A stretch of 64,000 nt of DNA from Chitinophaga rhizosphaerae. GTDB lineage: Bacteria; Bacteroidota; Bacteroidia; Chitinophagales; Chitinophagaceae. The notes below the pieces were generated by a model. The model was not told the origin of the DNA and made no database searches. It was given only the letters and a program-made list of their open reading frames with translations. Below are positions 27,968 through 36,807 of this stretch, piece after piece (position 1 is the stretch's first letter; each line of letters starts with the position of its first letter). Position numbers and translations under genes: made by a program. The DNA lies in assembly GCF_003958645.1 (NCBI RefSeq), contig NZ_RXLO01000002.1, positions 744,001 through 808,000 on the forward strand, in the 5' to 3' direction.

Positions 27968-28903
27968 TTAGAATCCGTTAAACCTAAAACCAACTGAAAA
28001 TGGATACTGCTCGAGTCCATACTCGTGAAGGGGGGTCAGTGCGAAATTGCTGTATAGTTTAACCGGTCCGTAACCTAATTCGCCGGTCAGCGCAAAACGC
28101 CATTTATTCAGGCTGAATTCGTCTGTCATTCTTTCCTTGCCTCTCTCCTCACTGATCTGTTTGGTGCGTGCCTTCAACAGGTACCCGCCCTGAACGCCCA
28201 TGCTCATCTTGAAAGACCGGTTCGGGCGCGCGGGATTGGCCGTATAGTTCAGCATCAATGGAACGGACAGATATTCTACAAACAACTTATTTTTCGAAAA
28301 GTTCACCGTATCGCGGATGATCGTGGTCGGGTAACCCGGTACGTAACTGATGTTCCGCGCGAAGCGGTAGTTGTTCATCTCCAAACCCGCCGCATAGATC
28401 AGGTTGATCTTGTGCTTGTACAGGTTCAGCTTTTGCATGATGATCCAGATATTCACGTTCATCGACTTTCCGGGGATCAGTTTGAACTCGGAAGGCGTCA
28501 GCGGCTCGCTCCCCATCCGCGGAGCGAAACTGTTCAGCGCCGCGCCGGAATAATCGAAGCTTTTGTCATAATAAACCGGACTGGCATAAGACGACCCCAG
28601 GAAACTGGAGTTATTGGCCGGGTGCAACGACACGATGGCCGCCCCGTTGTAATCGCTCTCGTCGCGATAGTTATTGAAGCCCACGTCGAATACGAGCCAG
28701 CGGGTGTGGAGGTTCTTTTTCAGCTTCTGGCGGGCATATCCCGTATCCTGGTATGCCCTGAACACGTTCTTCCCTTCGGCAGTCCTGCCTTTCACGATCA
28801 CCAGTCCCTTGATCTGAATGGTATCGATCGCAGCCTGACTTTGCGCGAGCGCGGCAGCAGAAACGAAGACCAGTAAGCAACTGAGTAAAATTTTACACTT
28901 CAT
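27968..28903 (-). CDS. outer-membrane beta-barrel-like protein
   Basis: 311 residues with a signal peptide (MKCKILLSCLLVFVSAAALAQS). From about residue 70 there are repeated amphipathic strands with aromatic ends (LVFDVGFNNYRDES, KINLIYAAGLEMNNYRFA, YLSVPLMLNYTANPARPNRS, WRFALTGELGYGPVKLYSNFAL), ending FSVGFRFNGF with a terminal Phe. This is the pattern of PorT/OmpW-like barrels of Bacteroidota. It is the third gene of the sigma/anti-sigma cluster (gap of 32 bases), so it may be a target or sensor of that system; that is inference. Confidence 0.75.
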   Translation of the reverse strand: MKCKILLSCLLVFVSAAALAQSQAAIDTIQIKGLVIVKGRTAEGKNVFRAYQDTGYARQKLKKNLHTRWLVFDVGFNNYRDESDYNGAAIVSLHPANNSSFLGSSYASPVYYDKSFDYSGAALNSFAPRMGSEPLTPSEFKLIPGKSMNVNIWIIMQKLNLYKHKINLIYAAGLEMNNYRFARNISYVPGYPTTIIRDTVNFSKNKLFVEYLSVPLMLNYTANPARPNRSFKMSMGVQGGYLLKARTKQISEERGKERMTDEFSLNKWRFALTGELGYGPVKLYSNFALTPLHEYGLEQYPFSVGFRFNGF

Positions 28904-28935
28904 ATATCTATACCGTTTAACCGGTTAGTTGGATG

Positions 28936-29988
28936 TTATCTGTTATTCCGTTTTTTGGCGAAGATGCGGGCCACGTTTGTCACCTTGTCCAGCACCTTGC
29001 TTTCGAGCCCGTTCCCCGTCACCGACATGATCAGCTCGCCGGGTGGCTCGGGCGCCGCCGTGGCCAGGGATGCGGTATGCTGTACGTCGATCGATGCTTT
29101 GACCGGCGCTGCTTCCGGCGCTTTAATTCCCGTTGCCGCACCAGAAATGCTGGCGTTCACCGAAGCCGCTTCGGGCCGCGGGGCCGGCCGGTCGATGGTG
29201 TTGAGCGCCAGCAGGGTATTGGAAGCCGCAGGCGTTGCATCGGCAGTTTCGTTCACCAACTCATCTTTTTGGGGCGAAGGGGTTGAAGCCGCCGGGCGCT
29301 GCTTCGTGGCATTCGCTGCGTTGCGCGGCTGAATGCCGGCGTCTGCCAGCGCAGCGGCTTTCTCCGGCGAAGGCGGAAGGTTTTCAGCCGCCTGCGGCAC
29401 TACCGGCGTTGCATCCGGCTGCGCGGAAGGTGCGGCGGGCTGTATTACGGCAATGGGCTGGGCTGCGGGCGCCGCTTCGTCTTCCCGGAAGGAGTTGCGC
29501 AGCAGGAAGAGGGAGCCGGCCAGCATGGCGGCGGCGGCCCACCAGTATCGGCGGTCCATCCGGATCACGCGTTGCTTTTCGGCATGGCGGTAAAGGGTGG
29601 ATCTGTCGCCGAAAGAAACCGCGGGGTCTGGCTGCAGGCGGGTCCTTTGCCAAACGGCCAGCTCGGCACGCAGGGCGGGATGCTCGTCCATAAAGGCTTC
29701 CAGGGCGTTCACTTCTGCGGGGGCCAGTTCGCCGTCGATATATTCGAGCAGTACGGTTTCGTAATTTCTTTCGGGAGTGGCGGATTGCCGGTAAAGTGCG
29801 GCTTTGCCGTCGAACACGGGGCCGGCAGCCGGCAGTTTGGTGGCCAGCAGCTGGTCGAGCTCCGCGCGCACACGCGGGTTGGCGGCCACAAATGCCTCCA
29901 GGGCAGCGGCTTCTTCGGGATTCAGCTCGCCGTCTACATAACTGTAGAGATACTCCTCGTAGTTCGATATGTGAATGTCGACTGACAT
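28936..29988 (-). CDS. probable membrane anti-sigma factor with a duplicated N-terminus
   Basis: 350 residues. Two similar blocks stand at about 9-70 and 75-135: each begins Y-x-DGEL-x-P-x-E and continues with ALEAF, a Pro and RAEL, then a tail ending in LYR. These resemble ECF anti-sigma binding modules. One transmembrane helix follows at about 147-163 (YWWAAAAMLAGSLFLL), then a long Ala/Pro/Glu-rich periplasmic region without a known fold, ending FAKKRNNR. It starts 24 bases after the ECF sigma gene at 30013, which is the usual order. No zinc-finger HxxxCxxC is present. Confidence 0.75.
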   Translation of the reverse strand: MSVDIHISNYEEYLYSYVDGELNPEEAAALEAFVAANPRVRAELDQLLATKLPAAGPVFDGKAALYRQSATPERNYETVLLEYIDGELAPAEVNALEAFMDEHPALRAELAVWQRTRLQPDPAVSFGDRSTLYRHAEKQRVIRMDRRYWWAAAAMLAGSLFLLRNSFREDEAAPAAQPIAVIQPAAPSAQPDATPVVPQAAENLPPSPEKAAALADAGIQPRNAANATKQRPAASTPSPQKDELVNETADATPAASNTLLALNTIDRPAPRPEAASVNASISGAATGIKAPEAAPVKASIDVQHTASLATAAPEPPGELIMSVTGNGLESKVLDKVTNVARIFAKKRNNR

Positions 29989-30012
29989 AAAATTTGATTT
30001 TGAATACCTTGA

Positions 30013-30498
30013 CTAAATCACGTTTTCCATTTTCACGAGATATTCCTTGAGATGCGCCCTGGCCCGGTGGAGATATACTTTAACCTGCGAGGCATTGAGC
30101 TGCATGATTTCGCCGATCTCATCGTAACTGTACCCTTCATAGTCCTTCAGCAAGATGAGCGATCGCTGTACGTCGCTCAGCCGGTCGAGGGCTTTTTCTA
30201 TGATACTCCGTGCGTTATGTATCTTCTGATCCGATATTTTCGTTTCCTCCCGGAACTCTTCCACCAACGTTACCCGCTTCACCTTCCGGACATGATCGAT
30301 CATATTATGGTAAGCCACGGTAAAGAGGTAACTCTTGGCCTTTTCAAAAGGCACATCACTAACGTGCTTCCATAATATCTCGAACGCATTCTGGACAACG
30401 TCCCGGGCATCTTCGGCGTGCCCCAGGTTCTTCACGATGAAACGGAAGAGATTATCGCTGTACAGATCTACGCATTTGTTATACTCCTTTTCCGTCAT
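30013..30498 (-). CDS. ECF-type RNA polymerase sigma factor
   Basis: 161 residues. Region 2 lies at about 8-75 (YNKCVDLYSDNLFRFIVKNL, ARDVVQNAFEILW, AKSYLFTVAYHNMIDHVRK) and region 4 at about 108-155 (LSDVQRSLILLKDYEGYSYDEIGEIMQLNASQ, split here by the usual turn). It is the first gene of a cluster with an anti-sigma-like gene, a beta-barrel gene and a small secreted protein. It differs clearly in sequence from the ECF sigma at 8089. Confidence 0.93.
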   Translation of the reverse strand: MTEKEYNKCVDLYSDNLFRFIVKNLGHAEDARDVVQNAFEILWKHVSDVPFEKAKSYLFTVAYHNMIDHVRKVKRVTLVEEFREETKISDQKIHNARSIIEKALDRLSDVQRSLILLKDYEGYSYDEIGEIMQLNASQVKVYLHRARAHLKEYLVKMENVI

Positions 30499-30872
30499 CC
30501 GGCGATAGGTTCTTTAGCGTGCTAAGTTCCGACAAATTGTTGAATAGTGCCGTTTTCCCGGTCCAGCCACGGCGCCATGACAATTCTACGGAAAGCACGA
30601 TGCCCGATTTGCCTGCACACGCTTATCCTTTGGCGCAAAACGCCCTTTTGGAAGATAAAATGTCAGCAAGCCTGCCGAATGCACCAGCAAACAGTTCGTC
30701 TCGTCATAATCCAACCGTCTGTGATAATTATATGACGCAAACCGTGATTTAAATGTTACACCTCCGTCAAACTTTTTGCCTTACGGCCGATTCCCTATTT
30801 CCGCCCGCAGGAAGCGTAATACATTTATTGCCCTAACTTTGTTAGACCAAGAGCTATAAAATAAGGTGCAAC
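30499..30872. other. intergenic region between the ECF sigma gene and kbl
   Basis: 374 bases between divergent genes. The only signal I can support is a -7 element TAACTTTG at 30834-30841 for kbl, without a well-placed TTG. The open frames here are short and low in coding character. Nothing else is seen. Confidence 0.5.
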
Positions 30873-32075
30873 ATGAATCATAATTTCGTAAAACGTTTAC
30901 AAACCGAGCTGGAGGAAATCGATAACGCCGGCTTGTACAAGCGGGAAAGGATCATCACTTCCGAGCAGGGCGCCGAAATCACGGTGAACGGCAAAACCGT
31001 CATCAACCTCTGCGCAAACAACTACCTCGGGCTTTCCTCCCACCCCAAAGTTGTGGCCGCCGCCAAAGAAGCGATCGACACCCATGGCTACGGCATGAGC
31101 AGCGTGAGGTTCATCTGCGGCACCCAGGACATTCACCGCGAACTGGAAGAGAAGATCTCCAAATTCCTCGGCACGGAAGACACCATCCTCTATGTTGCCG
31201 CCTTCGACGCCAACGGCGGGGTATTCGAGCCCCTCTTCGGCGAACAGGACGCCATCATCTCCGACACCCTCAACCACGCATCCATCATCGACGGCGTCCG
31301 CCTCTGCAAGGCACAGCGCTTCCGCTACGAACATAATAACATGGCCGACCTGGAAGCCAAGCTCCAGGAAGCCAAAGGCGCCCGCAGCCGCATTATCGTG
31401 ACCGATGGCTCGTTCTCCATGGACGGCACCATCGCCCAGCTCGACAAAATCTGCGACCTGGCCGATAAATACGACGCCATCGTCATGAGCGACGAATCCC
31501 ACTCCAGCGGCTTCCTCGGCAAAACCGGCCGCGGCACCCACGAATACCGCGGCGTGATGGGCCGGGTAGACATTATCACCGGCACCCTCGGCAAAGCCCT
31601 CGGCGGCGCTTCCGGCGGTTTCACCAGCGGACCGAAGGAAGTGATCGACATCCTCCGCCAGCGGAGCCGTCCGTACCTGTTCTCCAACTCCGTTGCTCCC
31701 AGCATCGTAGGCGCGTCCATCGCCGTGCTCGACATGCTGAGCGAAACCACCGAGCTGCGCGACCAGCTGGAATTCAATACGAAATATTTCCGCGAGAAAA
31801 TGACCGCTGCCGGGTTCGACATCAAGCCGGGCGACCATCCCATCGTTCCCGTAATGCTGTACGATGCCAAACTGAGCCAGGATTTTGCCGACAAACTGCT
31901 GGCGGAAGGCATTTACGTGATCGGGTTCTTCTACCCCGTAGTGCCCAAAGGCCAGGCGCGCATCCGCGTGCAACTGAGCGCGGCACATACGCAAGCGCAC
32001 CTGGACAAGGCCATCGCCGCGTTCACGAAAGTGGGCAGGGAACTGGGCGTGCTGAAAACAGCCGAAACCGTATAA
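30873..32075 (+). CDS. kbl: glycine C-acetyltransferase (2-amino-3-ketobutyrate CoA ligase)
   Basis: 400 residues; PLP enzyme that, with threonine dehydrogenase, turns threonine into glycine and acetyl-CoA. The PLP lysine is Lys241 in [13 protein letters not shown]. Other markers are SDESHSSG (Asp207, His210), [11 protein letters not shown] near 131 and [12 protein letters not shown] near 47. The related 8-amino-7-oxononanoate synthase and serine palmitoyltransferase share the fold, but the length and the run [12 protein letters not shown] with [14 protein letters not shown] fit Kbl best. No tdh gene is adjacent. A strong terminator follows at 32098-32122. Confidence 0.93.
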   Translation: MNHNFVKRLQTELEEIDNAGLYKRERIITSEQGAEITVNGKTVINLCANNYLGLSSHPKVVAAAKEAIDTHGYGMSSVRFICGTQDIHRELEEKISKFLGTEDTILYVAAFDANGGVFEPLFGEQDAIISDTLNHASIIDGVRLCKAQRFRYEHNNMADLEAKLQEAKGARSRIIVTDGSFSMDGTIAQLDKICDLADKYDAIVMSDESHSSGFLGKTGRGTHEYRGVMGRVDIITGTLGKALGGASGGFTSGPKEVIDILRQRSRPYLFSNSVAPSIVGASIAVLDMLSETTELRDQLEFNTKYFREKMTAAGFDIKPGDHPIVPVMLYDAKLSQDFADKLLAEGIYVIGFFYPVVPKGQARIRVQLSAAHTQAHLDKAIAAFTKVGRELGVLKTAETV

Positions 32076-32097
32076 TATTCAAATACATATCAACCGG

Positions 32098-32122
32098 AAA
32101 GGCGGCTCAGGCCGCCTTTTTT
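32098..32122 (+). terminator. terminator after kbl
   Basis: AAAGGCGGC and GCCGCCTTT with loop TCAG, followed by T residues. Confidence 0.88.
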
Positions 32123-32178
32123 CGTGCCCCTGCGGGGAAACCTGATCTGCATCATCCCTCCTTTTACGGGGGAAGCCT

Positions 32179-32186
32179 TACTTTTG
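32179..32186 (+). promoter_or_regulatory. -7 element for the OXA-like gene
   Basis: TACTTTTG matches TAnnTTTG, 30 bases before the start at 32216. No TTG stands at the right distance upstream. Confidence 0.4.
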
Positions 32187-32215
32187 CAGTCTCGATCAAA
32201 AAAAATTACCGCTTG

Positions 32216-32980
32216 ATGAAAAGATTCGGCCTGTTACTGATCGCCGCGGCCCTGGGGCTCGGCGCCTGCACTCCCAACAACGTGAAAGATGCGAAAGAGT
32301 GGCAGCAACACTTTGCGAAGCACAAGCTGGAAGGCTGTTTTATGCTGTTCGACAACGGGCAGGGCACCTTCCGGGTCTATAATATCGACCGCGCCAAAGA
32401 GCGCACGGTCCCCGCCGGCATCTTTGAGCCGTTCCTCTCCCTTACCGGCCTGCAAACGGGCGCCATCCGCGATTCCGTGGTGACCATCGCCGGGGAGCCT
32501 TTCAACCAGGCCTTCCGCAACGCATCGCTGCCCGCCTTCCAGGAAGTAGCCCGCACCATCGGGAAAGACACCCTCCAGCGGTGGATGGACTCCGTCGGCT
32601 TCGGCAACCGCAAAATCAGCCGGGTAGACACTTTCTGGCTCGATAACTCGCTGCAAATCAGTCCAGACGAAGTACTCGGCTTCACCAAACAACTGTATTT
32701 CTCCCAGCTGCCTTACCAGAAACGCGCGCAGGAACTCACCGCCGGGCTCATGATCATGGAAAAGACCAGCAAATATATTTTCGCCTGGAAAGCCGGCGAA
32801 GCCCGCACAGGCGCCAAAAGGATCGGTTGGGTAACCGGCTGGATCGAGGAGAACCTCCATCCTTCCTTCTTCGTCCTCAATTTCGAGACGGAAGACCCTT
32901 CGGCCGACATGAAAGCCCTGGGCCAGGAGCTGACGCGCAACATCCTTTCCAGCGAAGGATTCTACAAAGGGGAACGATAG
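32216..32980 (+). CDS. class D beta-lactamase-like lipoprotein lacking the catalytic serine
   Basis: 254 residues from the ATG at 32216 (a TTG precedes it in frame). The signal ends LGLGAC, so Cys18 is lipidated. The OXA fold is readable in order: GCFMLFDNGQGTFRVYN, TVPAGIF, LTGLQTGAI, SVGFGNRKIS, FWLDNSLQISP and the last strands. In active class D enzymes the block is PASTFKI; here it is PAGIFEP, so the nucleophile Ser is Gly68 and the general base Lys is Glu71. The YGN motif is FGN (129-131), the S-x-V motif is SLP (104-106), and KTG is KAG (192-194). It is therefore probably a sensor, binding protein or other non-hydrolytic relative. It is followed by a separate promoter for the VWA gene. 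Confidence 0.85.
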   Translation: MKRFGLLLIAAALGLGACTPNNVKDAKEWQQHFAKHKLEGCFMLFDNGQGTFRVYNIDRAKERTVPAGIFEPFLSLTGLQTGAIRDSVVTIAGEPFNQAFRNASLPAFQEVARTIGKDTLQRWMDSVGFGNRKISRVDTFWLDNSLQISPDEVLGFTKQLYFSQLPYQKRAQELTAGLMIMEKTSKYIFAWKAGEARTGAKRIGWVTGWIEENLHPSFFVLNFETEDPSADMKALGQELTRNILSSEGFYKGER

Positions 32981-33016
32981 GCTGTTAAAAAACTGGTAAA
33001 ACATTTCCCCCGACCC

Positions 33017-33046
33017 TTGTAATACGTTACAAAAAAATTATTTTTG
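33017..33046 (+). promoter_or_regulatory. promoter of the BatB-like operon
   Basis: TTG (33017-33019), exactly 19 bases, then TATTTTTG (33039-33046). This is a textbook Bacteroidota promoter. It places the transcript start at about 33051, inside the left arm of the hairpin at 33050-33076. Confidence 0.75.
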
Positions 33047-33049
33047 AAT

Positions 33050-33076
33050 CACTTCCCGGCCATTGCCCGGGAAGTG
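33050..33076 (+). repeat. hairpin at the predicted 5' end of the BatB-like mRNA
   Basis: CACTTCCCGG (33050-33059) and CCGGGAAGTG (33067-33076) form a perfect 10-bp stem with a 7-base loop. There is no T-run after it, so it is not a standard terminator. It ends 12 bases before the start codon at 33089. Confidence 0.7.
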
Positions 33077-33088
33077 GCGTTTTACAAC

Positions 33089-34129
33089 ATGCTTAGATTC
33101 CAACATACAGAGTATTTGTGGGCATTCGCGCTGCTGATCGTACTGACGCTCGCCTTCTTCTGGGTTTCCTGGTGGAAGCGCCGGTCTATCCGCCGCATCG
33201 GCGACCCCGCCATGGTGGAAAAACTGTTCAGCGGATATTCCCGTAAACTCTTCACCCTCAAGTTCATCCTCGTTTTCCTCGCCTTTTTCTTCGGCGTGAT
33301 CGGGCTCGCCAATCTGCAGAAAGGGAGCCGCGTGGAAAAGATCACCCGTAAAGGCGTAGACGTGATCATCGCGCTGGACGTGAGCAAGAGCATGCTCGCC
33401 ACAGACGCCAAGCCCGACCGGCTTACCCGGGCCAAGCAGCTCATGACCCGGCTCATGGAAAAGATGGACAACGATCGTATCGGGCTGGTCGTTTTCGCGG
33501 GGAACGCCTATCTCCAGATGCCGCTGACGGTCGATTATTCCGCCGCGCGCATGTACCTGGGCAGCATCTCGCCCGATCTCATCCCCCGCCAGGGCACGGA
33601 AATCGGCGAAGCCATCCGCGTGAGCGACGAAGCATTCAACAAGAAAGAACGCAAGCATAAAGCCCTCATCGTTATTTCTGACGGCGAAGACCACCAGGAA
33701 GGCGCCGTTGCCGAAGCCAAAAAAGCCCTGGAAAACGGGGTGGTAATTTATACCGTGGGCATCGGCTCCCCTACCGGATCGCCACTCCCCGACGCAGAAT
33801 CCGGCGGCATGAAAAAAGACAACGAAGGCAATACCGTTATCTCCAAACTCAACGAAGAAGAGCTCAAGAAAATCGCATCCGCCGGCAAAGGCATGTATCT
33901 CCAATTGCTGAACAATACGGACGAAGTGGTAGACGCCCTTTCCGACCGGATCGACAAGATGGAACAGAAAGAGTTCGGCGAGAACGTGTTCACCGACTAC
34001 AACAGTTATTTTCAATATTTCCTCGGCATCTGCCTCGTGCTGATCGTGCTGGAATTCTTCATTCCCGAAGGCACTTCCCGCAAGAAAACCGACGCATTGC
34101 CCGGGATACAAAAAGCGGAGGCCGCATGA
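33089..34129 (+). CDS. batB: BatB-like von Willebrand factor A membrane protein
   Basis: 346 residues from the ATG at 33089; the open frame begins earlier at 33044 but that part overlaps the promoter and hairpin. Two N-terminal helices (YLWAFALLIVLTLAFFWVSW; FTLKFILVFLAFFFGVIGLA) precede a VWA domain at about 85-290 with a complete MIDAS start, ALDVSKSM (D-x-S-x-S). A third helix near 305-322 (YFLGICLVLIVLEFF) closes it. This is the Bat layout found in Bacteroidota aerotolerance operons, whose role is not settled. It overlaps the next gene, a BatC-like TPR protein, by four bases. The usual moxR, batA and batD genes are not here. Confidence 0.83.
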   Translation: MLRFQHTEYLWAFALLIVLTLAFFWVSWWKRRSIRRIGDPAMVEKLFSGYSRKLFTLKFILVFLAFFFGVIGLANLQKGSRVEKITRKGVDVIIALDVSKSMLATDAKPDRLTRAKQLMTRLMEKMDNDRIGLVVFAGNAYLQMPLTVDYSAARMYLGSISPDLIPRQGTEIGEAIRVSDEAFNKKERKHKALIVISDGEDHQEGAVAEAKKALENGVVIYTVGIGSPTGSPLPDAESGGMKKDNEGNTVISKLNEEELKKIASAGKGMYLQLLNNTDEVVDALSDRIDKMEQKEFGENVFTDYNSYFQYFLGICLVLIVLEFFIPEGTSRKKTDALPGIQKAEAA

Positions 34130-34878
34130 AAAAGAACATCCTCCATACCGTCAGCATCCTGACCGCATCGCTGCTCGCTTTTGCCCTGCCGGCGACTGCG
34201 CAGCAAGGCACATCCAAATACATCCGACAGGGTAACGACCAGTATAAAAAGCAGCAATACGCCGACGCGGAAGCCAGCTATAAAAAGGCACTGGAGCGAA
34301 ACGCGAAATCCATGGAAGGCAACTTCAACCTCGGTAATTCGCTCTACGAACAGAAACGTTTCGACGCCGCGCGCCAGCAATACGCCAACGCCCTGAAAGC
34401 CCCCACCCGGAAGGAAAACGCCGCCGACGCCACGTACAACATCGGCAATACTTTCATGGAAGATAAAAAATGGGAGGAAAGCATCGCCACTTACAAAAAA
34501 GCCCTCAAAGCCAACCCGGCCGACGAACAGGCACGATACAACCTCGCCTACGCGCAGGAGATGCTGAAAAAGCAACAGCAGAACCAGGGCGGCGGGAAAG
34601 ATAATAAAGAGCAGAAAGACAAAGACAAGCAGCAGAAAGACCAGCAAGACCAGCAGAACAAAGACAAGAAAGACCAGCAGGATAAAAAAGACCAGCAGCA
34701 AGACCCAAAAGATCAGAAAGACCAGCAGGACCAGCAACCCAAGCCCAAACCGAGCAAACTCTCGCAGGAAGAAGCGAAACGCCTGCTCCAGGCACTGGCG
34801 CAACAGGAAAAGAAGCTCCAGGAAGATAAAATGAAGAAAACCAAGGGCTCGCCCGTGAGCGTGGAAAAGGACTGGTAA
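34126..34878 (+). CDS. batC: BatC-like TPR protein with a charged repeat tail
   Basis: 250 residues with a signal peptide (MKKNILHTVSILTASLLAFALPATAQ). Three TPR units lie at about 33-140 (YADAEASYKKALERNAKSME, KRFDAARQQYANALK, KWEESIATYKKALKANPADE). After that comes a low-complexity tail of K, D and Q (about 150-215, runs such as KDKQQKDQQDQQNKDKKDQQ), likely disordered or coiled. It overlaps the VWA gene by ATGA, so the two are translated together. Confidence 0.85.
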   Translation: MKKNILHTVSILTASLLAFALPATAQQGTSKYIRQGNDQYKKQQYADAEASYKKALERNAKSMEGNFNLGNSLYEQKRFDAARQQYANALKAPTRKENAADATYNIGNTFMEDKKWEESIATYKKALKANPADEQARYNLAYAQEMLKKQQQNQGGGKDNKEQKDKDKQQKDQQDQQNKDKKDQQDKKDQQQDPKDQKDQQDQQPKPKPSKLSQEEAKRLLQALAQQEKKLQEDKMKKTKGSPVSVEKDW

Positions 34879-34893
34879 TATCAGGCCTTCCCG

Positions 34894-34901
34894 TACCTTT
34901 G
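34894..34901 (+). promoter_or_regulatory. -7 element immediately before yitT
   Basis: TACCTTTG ends five bases before the yitT start codon. If used, transcription would begin at or next to the ATG, giving a leaderless message. The -33 element is weak (TGG at 34873-34875). Confidence 0.4.
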
Positions 34902-34905
34902 CGGC

Positions 34906-35742
34906 ATGAAAGTGCACGCCTGGAACATTTTCCTGATCCTGCTCGGATCATTCATATTCGCCATCGGTATCAATTTCCTCGCCATCCCCAGCCAGCTTTC
35001 TGAAGGCGGGGTGATCGGCATTTCCATATTATCGCATTATTTGTTGGGATGGTCTGCCGGCCTGGTGAACCTCCTCATCAACGCGTTGCTCATGATCGTG
35101 GGCTGGCGCCTGCTGAACCGGCGGACCGTTATTTACACCCTGCTTTCCATCCTCTTTTGTTCCTTTTTCCTCTACATCACGGAAGCCAACCGGCAACCGC
35201 CCACCAACGATCCCTTGCTGGCGGCCATCTTCGCGGGCTTGCTTGTAGGCATCGGCCTGGGGCTCGTTTTCCTTTCCGGCGGCACCACGGGCGGCGCATC
35301 CATCGTGGCGCGGGTATTGAATAAATACTTTGGATGGAGCCTCGGCAACGCTATCCTCACGTTCGACGTGGTGGTAATCTCCGCAGGTATTTTCATGATC
35401 GGCATCGAGCGTACGATGTACACCTTTATTGCCGTGTACATTGGTGCGCGGGTGGTGGATTATGTGGTGGAAGGCTTCAACAGCAAGCGCGCCGTCACCA
35501 TCATTTCACCTTTTGCCGCCATCATCGCCGAAAAGATCACCCGCGATATGAACCGCGGCGCCACCGTGCTCCACGGCCACGGCGCCTATACGAAAGACCC
35601 CAAGGAAGTGCTGTACGTCATCATCAACAAGCAGGAGCTTATGGAACTGAAAAGAGTGGTGGCGGAAGTGGATGCCGAAGCGTTTACGGTCATCCATGAA
35701 GTGCATGAAGTGCTGGGCCGGGGGTTCTCCATCGGGAAATAA
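34906..35742 (+). CDS. YitT-family membrane protein
   Basis: 278 residues. Five or six hydrophobic helices fill about 5-175 (NIFLILLGSFIFAIGINFLA, GLLVGIGLGLVFLSGGTTGG), the DUF161 part. The soluble C-terminal DUF2179 domain follows at about 190-275 (AVTIISPFAAIIAEKITRDM, LYVIINKQELMELKRVVAEV). The GGTTGGASIVARVL loop is the most conserved piece of the family. Function is unknown; some members are linked to transport. It follows the BatC-like gene after 27 bases but may have its own start site. Confidence 0.9.
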   Translation: MKVHAWNIFLILLGSFIFAIGINFLAIPSQLSEGGVIGISILSHYLLGWSAGLVNLLINALLMIVGWRLLNRRTVIYTLLSILFCSFFLYITEANRQPPTNDPLLAAIFAGLLVGIGLGLVFLSGGTTGGASIVARVLNKYFGWSLGNAILTFDVVVISAGIFMIGIERTMYTFIAVYIGARVVDYVVEGFNSKRAVTIISPFAAIIAEKITRDMNRGATVLHGHGAYTKDPKEVLYVIINKQELMELKRVVAEVDAEAFTVIHEVHEVLGRGFSIGK

Positions 35743-35771
35743 AAAGCCGCCCTGGTAGCAGGACGGCTATT
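35742..35771. terminator. terminator between yitT and the AraC-type gene
   Basis: AGCCGCCCTG pairs with CAGGACGGCT with one mismatch and a 4-base loop; A- and T-rich bases flank it. It can serve yitT and possibly the convergent gene. Confidence 0.6.
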
Positions 35772-35904
35772 CGCTTACTTTCCTTTCCAAAATGTAAAAA
35801 AACGCGGTTGAAACGCGTTATAAAGCATGGTTTCCGTTTAAACAGATGTAAAAATAGCCTTGAATCTCTCCCCGGTGTTTGGACAAAAAGGCAATTCCAT
35901 TGCA

Positions 35905-36807
35905 CTATTTGAACACCGTTTCCCGGAATTCGTGCGGCGAAATGCCGGTATGATGCCGGAAAAAGCGGCTGAAATACGCCGGGTCCTCGAACCCCAGTTC
36001 ATAACAGATCTCCTTCACATTGCGGTTGCTGAACGCCAGCTGCCTTTTGGCTTCCAGGACGAGGCGATCGTGCACCATATCGGTCACGGTTTTGCTGATG
36101 GCTTCCCGCGCGATTTCGTTCAACCGCTTGGCCGTCAACGAGAAATGTGCGGCATAAAAGCCGGCCTGGTGCTCCTGGCGGAAGTGCTTCTCCACCAGGC
36201 GCCGCAGCTGGATGATGCGGGTATCGTGGTTGTGGACGTCGGGACTGTTGACCGGGTTGTTCTTCTTCTCCCTTTCCGCCAGCAACAGGAAGGCGTTCAG
36301 GTAATGTTTGATGACGAAGCTGCTGCCGCCTTCCTGCCGCAACTCCTCCCGCATCAGGGCAATGAGCTTCTGCAGGGATTCCGCCGCCGTGGCGCCGATG
36401 CGGATGGGCGCGTATTCCTGGGAATCGTCGAACAGCGTGGTGAAATCGTACAGGGTTTGCCGCTCGTGCTTGTTTTCCCAATAAAACTGTTCGGTGAAAG
36501 TGATGCTGTACCCGTAGAATCCCGACTTGGGCAACTGGTGCACCTGGCCGGGGCGGAGGAGGAATAGGATGTTATCGCCCAGTTCGTAGGTCACGAAATC
36601 GACGACATGATCGCCGGCGGATTTGGTGAACCACAGTATCTGGAAAACATGATGGCGATGGGGAACGTCTGCATATTCGGCCTGGAAATGCTCCATCTCG
36701 AAAACGCTGAACTGTCCGTTTAGCGGAATCTGCTGGTAGGGTATGGTATCCTCTATCTTACTCAAAATCGATGACAGGTTATTGATTCTCAGGTTAAATG
36801 GTGACAC
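35905..36807 (-). CDS. AraC-family transcriptional regulator
   Basis: 300 residues. A cupin-like ligand domain covers about 30-130 (FSVFEMEHFQAEYADVPHRH, NILFLLRPGQVHQLPKSGFYG). The two AraC helix-turn-helix units lie at about 200-298, with FSLTAKRLNEIAREAISKTV in the first and VKEICYELGFEDPAYFSRFFRHHTG in the second, which is the strongest family signature. Such proteins usually sense a small molecule and activate nearby or distant genes. It is divergent from ispG, but there is no reason to think it controls it. Confidence 0.93.
   Translation of the reverse strand: MSPFNLRINNLSSILSKIEDTIPYQQIPLNGQFSVFEMEHFQAEYADVPHRHHVFQILWFTKSAGDHVVDFVTYELGDNILFLLRPGQVHQLPKSGFYGYSITFTEQFYWENKHERQTLYDFTTLFDDSQEYAPIRIGATAAESLQKLIALMREELRQEGGSSFVIKHYLNAFLLLAEREKKNNPVNSPDVHNHDTRIIQLRRLVEKHFRQEHQAGFYAAHFSLTAKRLNEIAREAISKTVTDMVHDRLVLEAKRQLAFSNRNVKEICYELGFEDPAYFSRFFRHHTGISPHEFRETVFK

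Noticed and set aside
32216..32980. Functional OXA-type resistance gene
   Set aside because: The nucleophile Ser and general-base Lys are both replaced, so hydrolysis of beta-lactams is not expected.
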